Assembly (NCBI GenBank): GCA_034669045.1
Contig: JAXDOD010000015.1
Span: 1 to 23,016, forward strand
Length of the DNA stretch: 23,016 nt
Direction of reading: 5' to 3'
Source of the DNA: VAZQ01 sp034669045
Lineage (GTDB): Bacteria; Pseudomonadota; Alphaproteobacteria; Rhizobiales; Xanthobacteraceae
The notes below the pieces were generated by a model. The model was not told where the DNA came from, did not search any database, and saw only the letters and a list, made by a program, of their open reading frames with translations. The position numbers and the translations under genes are program-made. Positions 1 to 9,208 of the stretch are shown here, in pieces. Numbering within the stretch: the stretch's first letter is position 1; each line of letters begins with the position of its first letter.

Positions 1-71
1 CGCGAGCATCCCTCAGCCACTGCTGTGACCACCCGCGTGCGAAGATCATCCGAATAGGGGCTTCGTCCCAT
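1..71 (-). CDS. IS630-family transposase, N-terminal fragment cut by window edge
   Basis: The reverse strand reads an ATG at 71 preceded by a GGAGG five bases upstream. It then encodes MGRSPYSDDLRTRVV followed by TAVAEGCS before leaving the window. This matches the usual opening of IS630/Tc1-type transposases, a helix-turn-helix region beginning with a Tyr-Ser-x-Asp-Leu-Arg-x-Arg-Val-Val pattern. Such enzymes move their element by cut-and-paste into TA targets. Only about 23 codons are visible, so completeness cannot be judged. The element's terminal repeat should lie somewhere between 72 and the fumarase start, but I could not place it. The family call is by recognition of the N-terminal pattern only. 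Confidence 0.7.
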   Translation of the reverse strand, partial: MGRSPYSDDLRTRVVTAVAEGCS

Positions 72-227
72 GGCGTCCTCCGAATCAGAAGCGCCATGGA
101 CTCACAATCGAAACCAGATGAGAATCCTCAACCCGATCACAATCGATTCATCGCCAGCGGGGAATGCTCTAGACTGCAACTCAGCTTGCAAGGGTATGAT
201 TAACCAAGCGTCATAGTTAGGAGTCCC

Positions 228-1901
<1,674 letters not shown>

Positions 1902-1957
1902 GTGCGGGGCAGCTTCGCGGGTAAGTTACACAGCAGCAAATAGTAGTTGCATTTGCA

Positions 1958-1974
1958 GTTCTGCTATTTAGAAC
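1958..1974. promoter_or_regulatory. Inverted repeat GTTCT-N7-AGAAC upstream of rmuC
   Basis: The 98-base gap between fumarase and rmuC contains perfect 5-base arms, GTTCT and AGAAC, separated by 7 bases in an AT-rich stretch 25 bases before the rmuC start. Its symmetry suits a dimeric repressor. It is not the direct-repeat LexA box of this group (GTTC-N7-GTTC). No convincing -35/-10 pair was found alongside, so the role is speculative. Confidence 0.3.
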
Positions 1975-1999
1975 AAATGCGGTACGGGAGGAAAGCCGC

Positions 2000-3649
2000 A
2001 TGATTGAGTTGGCTCCAATTGCGACACTTGTGCTCGCGCTCATCGCAGCGGTCTTCGCGGTCCTTGGGTTTTTCGCGGGTCGCAAAGCATCCGTGACCGT
2101 GCCTCTGGGCGCATCCGAAGCGACAAACCTTCTCCGATTTGAGGGAGATGCGATTCGTTCGTCGGTCGAGTCGAGCGCCAGCCGGTCGCGCCAGGAAGTC
2201 GGGCGTATTCTCGCCGAGAACCAGCGCACGGCGCTGGAGACAGTCCTCAAGCTTTCGGAATCTCTGCTGAAGCAGGTCGATACATTCGGCACCAGGCTCG
2301 AGGCGGCGAATCAGACGACGGAGAAAAGAATCAACGGCATCGGAGACAAGCTGAACACCGACATCGAGCAGATGGGAACGAGCGCCATTGCTGGCCGTGA
2401 GGCATTGCGTCACCTGATCGAGCAGAAGCTCGATGCGTCGGCCACCGTGAATGCGGAGGCCGCCAGCGTGCTGCGCGAGGAGCTTAGCGGCAGCTTCCAG
2501 CGGATGCGCCAAGGCGTGTCGGAAACGCTCACCGAAACCAGCAATCATCAAAAGGAGCGGCTTGAGTCCACGAAACAGGCCATCGAGCTCTTGACACAAA
2601 AGCAGGGCGAGTCCGGGGAACAGCTTCGGCAGACAGTCGAAGCGAAGCTCGATCAACTACGCAGCGAGAACGCCGCCGAACTCGAGAAGGTGCGCGCCAC
2701 GGTCGACGAAAAATTGCAGACGACGCTTGAGACGCGGCTCGCAGAGAATTTCGGCCGAGTCATCGAGCAACTCAACAAAGCTTACGAAGTGTTCGGTGAA
2801 ATGCGCACCATTTCGGCCAGCGTGGGCGATCTGAAGAATGTCCTGACTAATCCAAAGCTTCGCGGCACATTTGGCGAAGTGCAGCTTGAGATGCTGCTCC
2901 AGGACTTCCTATCCCCAACCCAATACATCAAGGACGCGCCGATCAATGGCGGACGTGTAGACTTTGCCATTCGTTTGCCGACGGTCGACGGGGACGACAT
3001 CCTCCTGCCTGTAGACGCTAAATTTCCGCGCGAGGATCATGAGCACATGATCGCAGCCCAGGAGATGGGCGACCTTCTCTTGGCGGAGCGCTTTCGCAAA
3101 CAGCTTGAGGCCAAGATCAAGTTGTTCGCCAAGGATATCTGCAGCAAGTACATCAGCCCGCCGCAGACTGCCGAACGCGCCATCTTGTTTCTGCCCACGG
3201 AGAGCTTGTTCGCAGAGGTTCTGCGACAACCCGGGTTGTTCGACTACCTGCTGCGAGAGTGCAACGTCATGCTGGCGGGGCCGACGACATTTGCTGCTAT
3301 TTTGCATGCATTCCAGGTGAACTATCGTTCGATGGCGATTGCGCGTCAGTCGGGAGAGGTCTGGAAGATTCTCAGCGCCGTTCGGGCGGAGTTCAAAAAA
3401 TACAACGAAACGGTCGGCAAGGTTGCAAAGCAACTCAAGACAGCGGCGGGCTCGGTCGACGAGCTGGACAGGCGCACGAAGGCGATGGACCGCGCTCTAA
3501 AGACGGTTGAAACAATGCCCGATAACGGCAGCGCCTCAAAGTTGCTCGGGCTAACCGAAGCAGCCGATGAAAACGAAACTGCTCAGCTCGCAGTTGTACC
3601 TCCAGGTGACATCGTGGTGTCGGATGATCGTGTTGCGGTCGCTGATTGA
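2000..3649 (+). CDS. rmuC: RmuC-family DNA recombination protein
   Basis: The 549-residue protein has the RmuC layout. An N-terminal membrane anchor (about residues 4-26, ending FFAGRK) is followed by a long coiled coil rich in Glu/Gln/Leu (about 45-260). The C-terminal RmuC core (about 265-500) follows, with the nuclease-like pattern D321 in RVDFAIRLP and D339-A-K341 in PVDAKFP. RmuC proteins limit inversion at short inverted repeats and are thought to act on DNA structures; the biochemical activity is poorly defined. The ATG is preceded by GGGAGGAAAG, and no better start is in frame. Third positions are less GC-biased than in the flanking fumarase and dioxygenase genes, so the gene may have been acquired. 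It is followed within 15 bases by a sequence resembling the end of a fumarase gene. Confidence 0.93.
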   Translation: MIELAPIATLVLALIAAVFAVLGFFAGRKASVTVPLGASEATNLLRFEGDAIRSSVESSASRSRQEVGRILAENQRTALETVLKLSESLLKQVDTFGTRLEAANQTTEKRINGIGDKLNTDIEQMGTSAIAGREALRHLIEQKLDASATVNAEAASVLREELSGSFQRMRQGVSETLTETSNHQKERLESTKQAIELLTQKQGESGEQLRQTVEAKLDQLRSENAAELEKVRATVDEKLQTTLETRLAENFGRVIEQLNKAYEVFGEMRTISASVGDLKNVLTNPKLRGTFGEVQLEMLLQDFLSPTQYIKDAPINGGRVDFAIRLPTVDGDDILLPVDAKFPREDHEHMIAAQEMGDLLLAERFRKQLEAKIKLFAKDICSKYISPPQTAERAILFLPTESLFAEVLRQPGLFDYLLRECNVMLAGPTTFAAILHAFQVNYRSMAIARQSGEVWKILSAVRAEFKKYNETVGKVAKQLKTAAGSVDELDRRTKAMDRALKTVETMPDNGSASKLLGLTEAADENETAQLAVVPPGDIVVSDDRVAVAD

Positions 3650-3663
3650 AGAGCGCGGTCGGC

Positions 3664-3698
3664 AACCTCGCCGGGCACTGCATCCAGAAGATCGAGAC
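3664..3698 (+). pseudogene. Fragment resembling the fumarase 3' region
   Basis: These 35 bases match 32 of 35 bases of the fumarase gene at 1746-1780. Translated in the same phase they give NLAGHCIQKIET against NLAEHCIKKVET in the fumarase. Similarity fades on both sides. The fragment starts 15 bases after the rmuC stop and has no intact reading frame of a useful length. It looks like a decayed remnant of a second fumarase end, either from a partial duplication or from the event that placed rmuC here. Chance similarity is unlikely but not excluded by inspection. Confidence 0.5.
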
Positions 3699-3794
3699 CG
3701 CGCAGCGCCACGGGCGCGCATGGCGCGGTGATGACGGGCCGCAGGGTTTGTGCGACACTCCGCGCAACGAAAATTCCGCGACCCCGGTGATCCC

Positions 3795-4745
3795 ATGCCC
3801 TGCATCAAAGCGACCGACATGGCCTACGCGCGGCTGCGCGCGCCTGATCTCGATTTGATGGAGGAGTTCCTCACCCGCTTCGGCATGACGCGGTCGGAGC
3901 GCACGCCGAACGCGCTGTACATGCGCGGCAGCGACCCGGCGCACCACATCCACGTCACCGAGAAGGGCGAGCCGAAGTTCGTGGGCTTCGCCTACGACGC
4001 CGCCAGCGAGGACGACCTCGCCCGCATCGCCGGGGCGCCCGGCGCCTCGGGGATCGAGAGCCTCGACGAGCCGGGCGGCGGCAAGCGCGTGCGGCTCACG
4101 GAGCCGAACGGCTACCAGATCGAGGTCGTGCACGGGATCGCCGCGCTGCCCGAACTGCGGCCGCAGCCACGCCAGAAGCTCAACACCGGCGAAGAACCTC
4201 TGGCGCGGCCGGGCGAGCTGATGCGGCTCCCGCGCGGGCCCTCGCACGTCAAGCGCATCGGCCACGGCGTGCTGATGACGCCGAAATTCCAGGAGACGGT
4301 GGCCTGGTTCCGCGACACCCTGGGCTTCGTGTGCTCGGACGACATCTATGCTGGCGAGCAGGACAACCTGATCGGCTCCTTCAACCGCTGCGATCGCGGC
4401 GACGCCTTCGTCGACCACCACGTGCTGTTCTGCCTGCGCAACGAGAAGACCGGGCTCAACCACATCTCGTTCGAGGTCGAGGACATCGACGACGTCGCCA
4501 TGGGCCACGACTACCTGGCGCAGTTCGGCATCTACGAGCACATGTGGGGGCTCGGGCGTCATCTGCTCGGCAGCCAAGTCTACGACTACTGGGCCGATCC
4601 GTGGGGCCGCGTGCACGAGCACTGGGCCGACAGCGACCGGCTCAACCTCGCCAACGGCTCCAAACTGCTGCCGGTCGAGGAGGCGCTGGTCTCGCAATGG
4701 GGCGAGCCGCCGCCGCAAAAATTCATCAACCACGCCAGCCCGTGA
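3795..4745 (+). CDS. Extradiol ring-cleavage dioxygenase / VOC-family protein
   Basis: The 316-residue protein has two glyoxalase/bleomycin-resistance (VOC) modules, about residues 7-115 and 150-285, as in type I extradiol dioxygenases that open catechol-like rings beside the diol. The second module carries the expected 2-His-1-carboxylate iron ligands: H157 in RIGHGVLM, H223 in NHISFEVED and E275 in GRVHEHW. The preferred start is ATG 3795 (MPCIKATDMAYARL), because the first module begins right there. An in-frame ATG 15 codons upstream would only add an unrelated Arg-rich stretch. It precedes two tandem hydrolase genes in the same direction (119-base gap), an arrangement compatible with meta-cleavage of an aromatic compound. 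The substrate cannot be told from sequence; a non-dioxygenase VOC role remains possible. Confidence 0.85.
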   Translation: MPCIKATDMAYARLRAPDLDLMEEFLTRFGMTRSERTPNALYMRGSDPAHHIHVTEKGEPKFVGFAYDAASEDDLARIAGAPGASGIESLDEPGGGKRVRLTEPNGYQIEVVHGIAALPELRPQPRQKLNTGEEPLARPGELMRLPRGPSHVKRIGHGVLMTPKFQETVAWFRDTLGFVCSDDIYAGEQDNLIGSFNRCDRGDAFVDHHVLFCLRNEKTGLNHISFEVEDIDDVAMGHDYLAQFGIYEHMWGLGRHLLGSQVYDYWADPWGRVHEHWADSDRLNLANGSKLLPVEEALVSQWGEPPPQKFINHASP

Positions 4746-4864
4746 ACGGGTGTGGCCGCGACGGCCGTTCGCTTGCTTGCGCTGCTGCCGGCTGGCGAGG
4801 CGGCGCGCCGGTGTTATAGTCGTCACCTGCCTTGTCCTCATCAACGTCGCCCGCGGAGAACCTC

Positions 4865-5869
4865 ATGAACAAGAACGATCGATCCGACGTCACGCGGCGC
4901 GCGCTGGTCGTGGCCGCCGCCGCCGGCACAGTCGCGCTCGCAGTCGAGCCGGCGTCGGCGCAGCGCTGCCCGGCGGTGCCGCCGGCGCGCGTGAAGGGAC
5001 CGGCGGTCTGGCTCGACATGGACCAGCAGGACATCGACGACGCCTATGACAACGACGTCTATGCGTTCAACGCCAAGACCATCGACGAACGGCGCGTGTT
5101 CAACAACGAGATCGCGCAGTCCATCCTCGCCAAGCCGGAGCGCGTCGCCTATGGCCCGAGCGAGATCGAGAAGCTCGACATCTACAAGACCACGCGCGCC
5201 AATGCGCCGGTCATGGTGTTCATCCACGGCGGGAGCTGGCGGGGCGGACGCTCGTCGCAGTTCACCGTCTATGCCGAGCCGTTCGTAAAGGCCGGCGCCA
5301 ATTTCGTCGTGCTCGATTTCACCAACGTGCGCGAGACCGACGGCGACATCTTTCCCCTGGTCGAGCAATGCCGGCGCGCGATCGCCTGGGTCTACCGCAA
5401 CGCCGCGAGCTTCGGCGGCAATCCGAACGAGATCTATACGATCAGCCGGTCGTCGGGCAGCCATCTCAATAGCTGCGTCGTCATCACCGAATGGGAGAAG
5501 CAGGGCCTGCCGCGCGACATCGTCAAGGGCGCGGTGATGGGCAGCGGCATGTACGACCTCAAGCCGGTGCGCCTCTCCAAGCGGTCGAGCTTCGTCAAGT
5601 TCACCGACGAGATGGAGCAGCAGCTCTCCGCCCTGCGCCACCTCGACAAGATCCATACGCCACTCGTGCTCGCCAACGGCACCCTGGAGACGCCCGAGTT
5701 CCAGCGCCAGGCGCGCGACTTCGCAGCGGCGCTCACCAAGGCGGGCAAGCCGGTCAAGCACATCATCGCCAAGGGCTATAACCATTACGAGGTCGGCGAG
5801 ACCATCGGCCATCCCTATGCGGTCCTCGGCCGCGCCGCCTTCGAGATGATGAAGCTCAATACCGCCTGA
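4865..5869 (+). CDS. Tat-exported alpha/beta hydrolase, copy 1, altered nucleophile elbow
   Basis: This 334-residue protein belongs to the esterase/kynurenine-formamidase-like alpha/beta hydrolases. A twin-arginine leader (VTRRALVVAAAAG, ending ASA before QRCP near residue 33) predicts export. The oxyanion motif HGGSW is at 121-125, the likely acid is E275 in GTLETPEF and the catalytic His is H307 in GYNHYE. The nucleophile elbow, GHSSGG in the two paralogues in this window, reads SRSSGS at 194-199. The serine (S196) is kept but the first glycine of GxSxG and the neighbouring His and Gly are replaced. Activity may be altered or lost. ATG 4865 follows a GGAGAA site, and the longer frame from 4832 adds no signal-like sequence. 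TG-N-TATAGT at 4812-4820 could be an extended -10. Copy 2 follows 53 bases on. Confidence 0.88.
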   Translation: MNKNDRSDVTRRALVVAAAAGTVALAVEPASAQRCPAVPPARVKGPAVWLDMDQQDIDDAYDNDVYAFNAKTIDERRVFNNEIAQSILAKPERVAYGPSEIEKLDIYKTTRANAPVMVFIHGGSWRGGRSSQFTVYAEPFVKAGANFVVLDFTNVRETDGDIFPLVEQCRRAIAWVYRNAASFGGNPNEIYTISRSSGSHLNSCVVITEWEKQGLPRDIVKGAVMGSGMYDLKPVRLSKRSSFVKFTDEMEQQLSALRHLDKIHTPLVLANGTLETPEFQRQARDFAAALTKAGKPVKHIIAKGYNHYEVGETIGHPYAVLGRAAFEMMKLNTA

Positions 5870-5922
5870 GGCCGGCGTCGGCCGGACCGGAACCCATCCA
5901 GCAACACCGTCAGGAGACAATC

Positions 5923-6933
5923 ATGCACGAGGACCCGTCGCCGCAAGGCAAGCTCACGCGCCGCACGATGCTGGCCGGCGCGGCCGCCGGCACAGTCGCG
6001 CTGACGACCGCTCCGGCATCGGCGCAGCGCTGCCCGGCGAACCCGGCTCATGTCAAAGGGCCGAACGTCTGGCTCGAGCTCGACCAGAAGGAACTCGACG
6101 ACGCCTACGACCAGTCGGTCTACGCCTACAACCAGCCCAACATCACCGACCGCCGTGCCGCCAACGACGAGACCGCGCGTCCCATCCTCGGCCAGCCGCA
6201 GCGCGTCGCCTATGGGCCGAGCGAGATCGAGAAGCTCGACATCTACAAGACCAAACGGCCGAACGCGCCGACGCTCATCTTCATCCACGGCGGCTCCTGG
6301 CAGAACGGAAGCGCCGAGCGCGGCTTCTATATCGCGGAGCCCTACGTCAAGGCCGGCGCCCATTTCATCGCGGTCGACTTCAACAACGTGCGCGAGATCA
6401 ACGGCGATCTCATGCCCATGGTCGAGCAGTGCCGGCGCGCGGTCGGCTGGGTCTACCGCAACGCCGCGAGCTTCGGCGGCGATCCCAACCAGATCTATCT
6501 CTGCGGCCACTCGTCCGGCGGCCATCTCGGCGGCTGCGTCGTCATCACCGAGTGGGAGAAGCAGGGCCTGCCGCGCGACATCCTCAAAGGCGCGCTGCTC
6601 GGCAGCGGCATGTACGACCTCAAGGCGGTGCGGCTCTCAAAGCGCGCCGCCTACGTCAAGTTCACCGACGAGATGGAGCAGGCGCTCTCGGCGCAACGCC
6701 ACCTCGACAAGATCCACACGCCGCTCGTGCTCACCCATGGCACGCTCGAGACGCCCGAGTTCCAGCGCCAGACGCGCGACTTCCACGCGGCGCTGAAAGC
6801 GGCGGGCAAGCCCGTGCAGCTCCTGGTCGGCAAGGGCTACAACCATTTCGAGACGCAGGAGACGCTGGGCAATCCTTACGGCTTCATGGGTCGCGCCGCG
6901 CTGGAGATGATGAAGCTGACGACGGCGGCGTGA
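5923..6933 (+). CDS. Tat-exported alpha/beta hydrolase, copy 2
   Basis: The 336-residue paralogue of the preceding gene has an intact catalytic set: twin-arginine leader LTRRTMLAGAAAG with an ASA cleavage motif near residue 34, HGGSW at 122-126, nucleophile S197 in GHSSGG, acid E276 in GTLETPEF and H308 in GYNHFE. The PEFQRQ-x-RDF segment after the acid resembles bacterial kynurenine formamidases, where an Asp usually occupies the acid position. The likely role is hydrolysis of a small ester or amide in the periplasm. Identity to copy 1 is high over the whole mature chain, so a recent tandem duplication is inferred. The start is supported by CAGGAGAC seven bases upstream. Probably co-transcribed with copy 1, and convergent with the GlcG/HbpS-type gene. 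Confidence 0.9.
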   Translation: MHEDPSPQGKLTRRTMLAGAAAGTVALTTAPASAQRCPANPAHVKGPNVWLELDQKELDDAYDQSVYAYNQPNITDRRAANDETARPILGQPQRVAYGPSEIEKLDIYKTKRPNAPTLIFIHGGSWQNGSAERGFYIAEPYVKAGAHFIAVDFNNVREINGDLMPMVEQCRRAVGWVYRNAASFGGDPNQIYLCGHSSGGHLGGCVVITEWEKQGLPRDILKGALLGSGMYDLKAVRLSKRAAYVKFTDEMEQALSAQRHLDKIHTPLVLTHGTLETPEFQRQTRDFHAALKAAGKPVQLLVGKGYNHFETQETLGNPYGFMGRAALEMMKLTTAA

Positions 6934-6939
6934 GCCGCG

Positions 6940-7338
6940 TTACCCGATGGCGATGACGCCGGCCTTGGCGATCTGCTCGTCCTCGGACGACGCCACGCCG
7001 GAGACGCCGATGGCGCCGACGCAGTCGTTGCGCACCAGGATGGGAAGGCCGCCCTGGATCAGGACTCCGGCCGGGAAGCTCACGAACGCGGGCCGCTCCT
7101 TGACGCGGTCCTCGAACATCTTGCTCGGCCGCCGCGTCACCGCCGAGGTGCGCGCCTTGCCGACGGCGACCTCCGCCGAGATCGACGCGACGCCGTCCAT
7201 GCGCTCGAAGGCGAGCAGATAGCCGCCGTCATCGACGATCGCGATCGCCACGTTCCATTTGTTCTTTTCGGCTTCCGCCTTGCAGGCGGCCATCGCCTTG
7301 TGGAGGTCGTCGGATGTCAGGCACGGCTTGTCACGCAT
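6940..7338 (-). CDS. GlcG/HbpS-family (DUF336) protein
   Basis: The 132-residue protein is a single-domain member of the GlcG/HbpS family. Recognisable are an N-terminal helix (LTSDDLHKAMAACKAEAEK), the strand-turn IAIVDDGGYLLAFERMDG, the segment AEVAVGKARTSA and the glycine-rich end VGAIGVSG followed by the SSEDEQIAKAG helix. Members of this fold include a haem-binding oligomer in Streptomyces (HbpS) and proteins of unknown function next to glycolate and other catabolic genes. The family often accompanies degradative operons, consistent with the dioxygenase and hydrolases here, but ligand and role are unknown. ATG 7338 has AGGAGC six bases upstream. Its stop lies 7 bases from that of the convergent hydrolase copy 2. 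Confidence 0.9.
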   Translation of the reverse strand: MRDKPCLTSDDLHKAMAACKAEAEKNKWNVAIAIVDDGGYLLAFERMDGVASISAEVAVGKARTSAVTRRPSKMFEDRVKERPAFVSFPAGVLIQGGLPILVRNDCVGAIGVSGVASSEDEQIAKAGVIAIG

Positions 7339-7364
7339 GGTTTGCTCCTGTGGTTGTTGTGTCC

Positions 7365-7465
7365 GTCATTCCGGGGCCCGAGCGCAGCGAGAGAGCCCGG
7401 AATCCATAACCACCGCTGCCGCGAATGGATTCCGGGCTCGCCGCTTTGCGGCGCCCCGGAATGAC
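7365..7465. repeat. Inverted-repeat element (about 100 bp) of rhizobial type
   Basis: Two arms of about 42 bases (7365-7407 and 7424-7465) form an imperfect palindrome. Each outer end reads GTCATTCCGGGGC and each inner end GAGCCCGGAATCCAT or close to it. The right arm holds a nested hairpin GCCGC-TTT-GCGGC. Such elements recur many times in Bradyrhizobium-like genomes (established from general knowledge) and lie between genes without coding. It fills the gap between the GlcG/HbpS-type start and the LLM oxidoreductase stop, both on the minus strand, and could fold as RNA in read-through transcripts. Confidence 0.8.
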
Positions 7466-7495
7466 GACAACGGAAAGAACTGCGTCATATAGCGA

Positions 7496-8569
7496 TCACG
7501 CCGCCCGCTGCTTGTGGGCGCCCTCGAACGCGGGCGCCACTTCGCGCATGAAGCGGTCCATCTCCTCCTTGACCTGCGCGTGCGGCTTCAGCCCGACGTT
7601 GAAATACAAGATCACCTCGGAGAAGCCGGCGGCCTCGACCTTCTTGAGCTTATCGGCGATCTGCGCCGGCGAGCCGAGCAGCACCGAGTTCTCGGTCAGG
7701 TCCTCGGCCTTGATCTTATGCAGGCGCTCGACGATCTGGATGAAGTAGCGGTAGCTCGGCGGGGCGGTCGCGGGATCGCCCGGGAAGGCCGGGATCACGC
7801 ACTCCTTGTAGTAGCGGATCTGGCGCGCGCGCTGCGCCATCTCCTGCTCCTTGGTATCGGCAAAATGCGTGAAGTAGCTGCACATCAGCCGGCCCGGCTT
7901 GTTGCCGTACTTGATGCAGGTCTCGTTGTAGAGATCCGCCACCTGCTTCAGGCCGCCGAAGCTCATGGCGGCGGCGAACGGCGCCACCACCAAGCCGCAG
8001 CCGAGCCGCGCGGCGAGCTCGATCGAAATCCTCGAGAACGAGGCCACGTAGGTCGGGATCGGCCGCTGCACCGGCTTGGGCGTGATCCGCACGTCGTCGA
8101 ATGAGTAGTGCGTGCCGTGATGCGACATGCGGCCGTCCGCCGCCCAGAGCTTGCGCACGACCTCGAGGCCCTCCTCGAAGATGCCCTGGTTGTCCGCGAA
8201 CGACACGTGGAACGGCAGGTATTCGCGCTGGTCGTAGCCGCGGCCGGCGGCGAAATCGACGCGGCCGTTGCTCAGGAGATCGAGCGTCGCCCATTGCTCG
8301 GCGACGCGGATCGGATGGTGCAGCGGCAGCACCGTGACCGCCGGCGCCAGCCGGATGTGCCGGGTATTGGCCGCCACATAGGCGAGCACGAGGTCGGGGC
8401 ACGACAGCACGCCCAGCGAGTTGAAATGGTGCTCCCCGATCCAGGCCGAATGCATGCCGAGCGTGTCGGCGTAGAGCGCCTCCGCGGTGATGTCGGCGAC
8501 GAACTCGTTCGCCCCGCGCGGGTTGTTGTCGTAGTGATTGTCGCTCAACGTGAAGTAGCCGAACTCCAT
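7496..8569 (-). CDS. LLM-class flavin-dependent oxidoreductase
   Basis: The 357-residue protein is a bacterial-luciferase-like monooxygenase of TIM-barrel fold, which uses reduced FMN or F420 and oxygen. Family features are the N-terminal strand MEFGYFTLSD, EALYADTLGMHSAWIGEHHF (about 30-48), the LAPAVTVLPLHHPIRVAEQ segment, LSNGRVDFAAGRGY, and the C-terminal GSPAQIADKLKKVEAAG-type region before the end. ATG 8569 is chosen because the first barrel strand starts there and GGGGGG lies a few bases upstream; the frame is open 38 codons further but that part is low-complexity. The gene is single, divergent from the NTF2-like gene. The substrate is unknown; a link to neighbouring degradative genes is only inferred. 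Confidence 0.92.
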   Translation of the reverse strand: MEFGYFTLSDNHYDNNPRGANEFVADITAEALYADTLGMHSAWIGEHHFNSLGVLSCPDLVLAYVAANTRHIRLAPAVTVLPLHHPIRVAEQWATLDLLSNGRVDFAAGRGYDQREYLPFHVSFADNQGIFEEGLEVVRKLWAADGRMSHHGTHYSFDDVRITPKPVQRPIPTYVASFSRISIELAARLGCGLVVAPFAAAMSFGGLKQVADLYNETCIKYGNKPGRLMCSYFTHFADTKEQEMAQRARQIRYYKECVIPAFPGDPATAPPSYRYFIQIVERLHKIKAEDLTENSVLLGSPAQIADKLKKVEAAGFSEVILYFNVGLKPHAQVKEEMDRFMREVAPAFEGAHKQRAA

Positions 8570-8709
8570 GGCATCCCCCCGGCAGCCTTGTTCCGAGACG
8601 CAGGCGCCAGCATAGCGTCGGTGCCGCTGGCCTGTCACGGCCGGCGTGTGCCATGCTGGGCGATGTTGCGGCGCAAGTCGCATTCAACTGCCGAAACGGG
8701 AAGGGTACG

Positions 8710-9135
8710 ATGCAGCGCCTGGTTCCATGGATTATTGTCGCGGTCATGACTCTGACGCCGGTCAAGACCTTCGCCGGCCCCGCCGAGGACGCGGCGGCCA
8801 CCATCGACCGCTGGGTCGCGGCCTACAGCTCCAACGACGTCGAAGCGCTGCTCAAGGTCTATGCGCCGGACGGCATCCTGCAGGGCACCTCGGAGCCGCA
8901 GATCAATGTCGGGAGCGACGCGATCCGCCGTTATTTCCGCGGCCTTCCCAACAGCGGCAACAAGGTCACCATCAAGGAGCGCCGGATGGTGGTGATCGAT
9001 GACACGACCGTCCTCGGCCTCGGCTTCTACACGTTCAGAAGCCCGGCGCGCTTCAGCTTCCTGGTCGTCAAGCGCGGGGCTGACTGGTTCCTCGCGCACC
9101 ATCATTCCTCCTCGGTCCCAGCCGGGCGGCCATGA
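8710..9135 (+). CDS. Secreted NTF2-like (SnoaL/DUF4440-type) protein
   Basis: The 141-residue protein begins with a Sec-type signal peptide (MQRLVPWIIVAVMTLTPVKTFAG, cleavage expected near residue 23). A cone-shaped NTF2-like domain follows: helix DAAATIDRWVAAYSSNDVEAL, YAPDGILQGT, the DAIRRYFRGL helix, then strands ending FSFLVVKRGADWFLAHHHSS. NTF2-like proteins bind small hydrophobic ligands or act as isomerases and lyases; none of these can be assigned. ATG 8710 is preferred over the in-frame ATG at 8653 because the hydrophobic leader starts there and GGGAAGGGT precedes it. It lies 73 bases before hydrolase copy 3 and may be co-transcribed with it. Confidence 0.82.
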   Translation: MQRLVPWIIVAVMTLTPVKTFAGPAEDAAATIDRWVAAYSSNDVEALLKVYAPDGILQGTSEPQINVGSDAIRRYFRGLPNSGNKVTIKERRMVVIDDTTVLGLGFYTFRSPARFSFLVVKRGADWFLAHHHSSSVPAGRP

Positions 9136-9208
9136 CATCGCGACCACCGGAACCGGCCGCCGGCCTGTGCTACAAGGCGCCAGCGACAAACGATCGGGAG
9201 AACAAGCC

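Noticed and set aside
3646..3858. 70-codon frame after rmuC as a gene
   Set aside because: It contains the fumarase-like fragment and then unrelated sequence that runs into the dioxygenase in another phase; better read as a remnant.
3435..4844. 469-codon minus-strand frame opposite the dioxygenase
   Set aside because: No recognisable domain and no ribosome site; the plus strand carries complete metal-ligand motifs.
4841..5920. 359-codon minus-strand frame opposite hydrolase copy 1
   Set aside because: Repeats its composition opposite copies 2 and 3 as well, exactly as expected for antisense of a duplicated gene.
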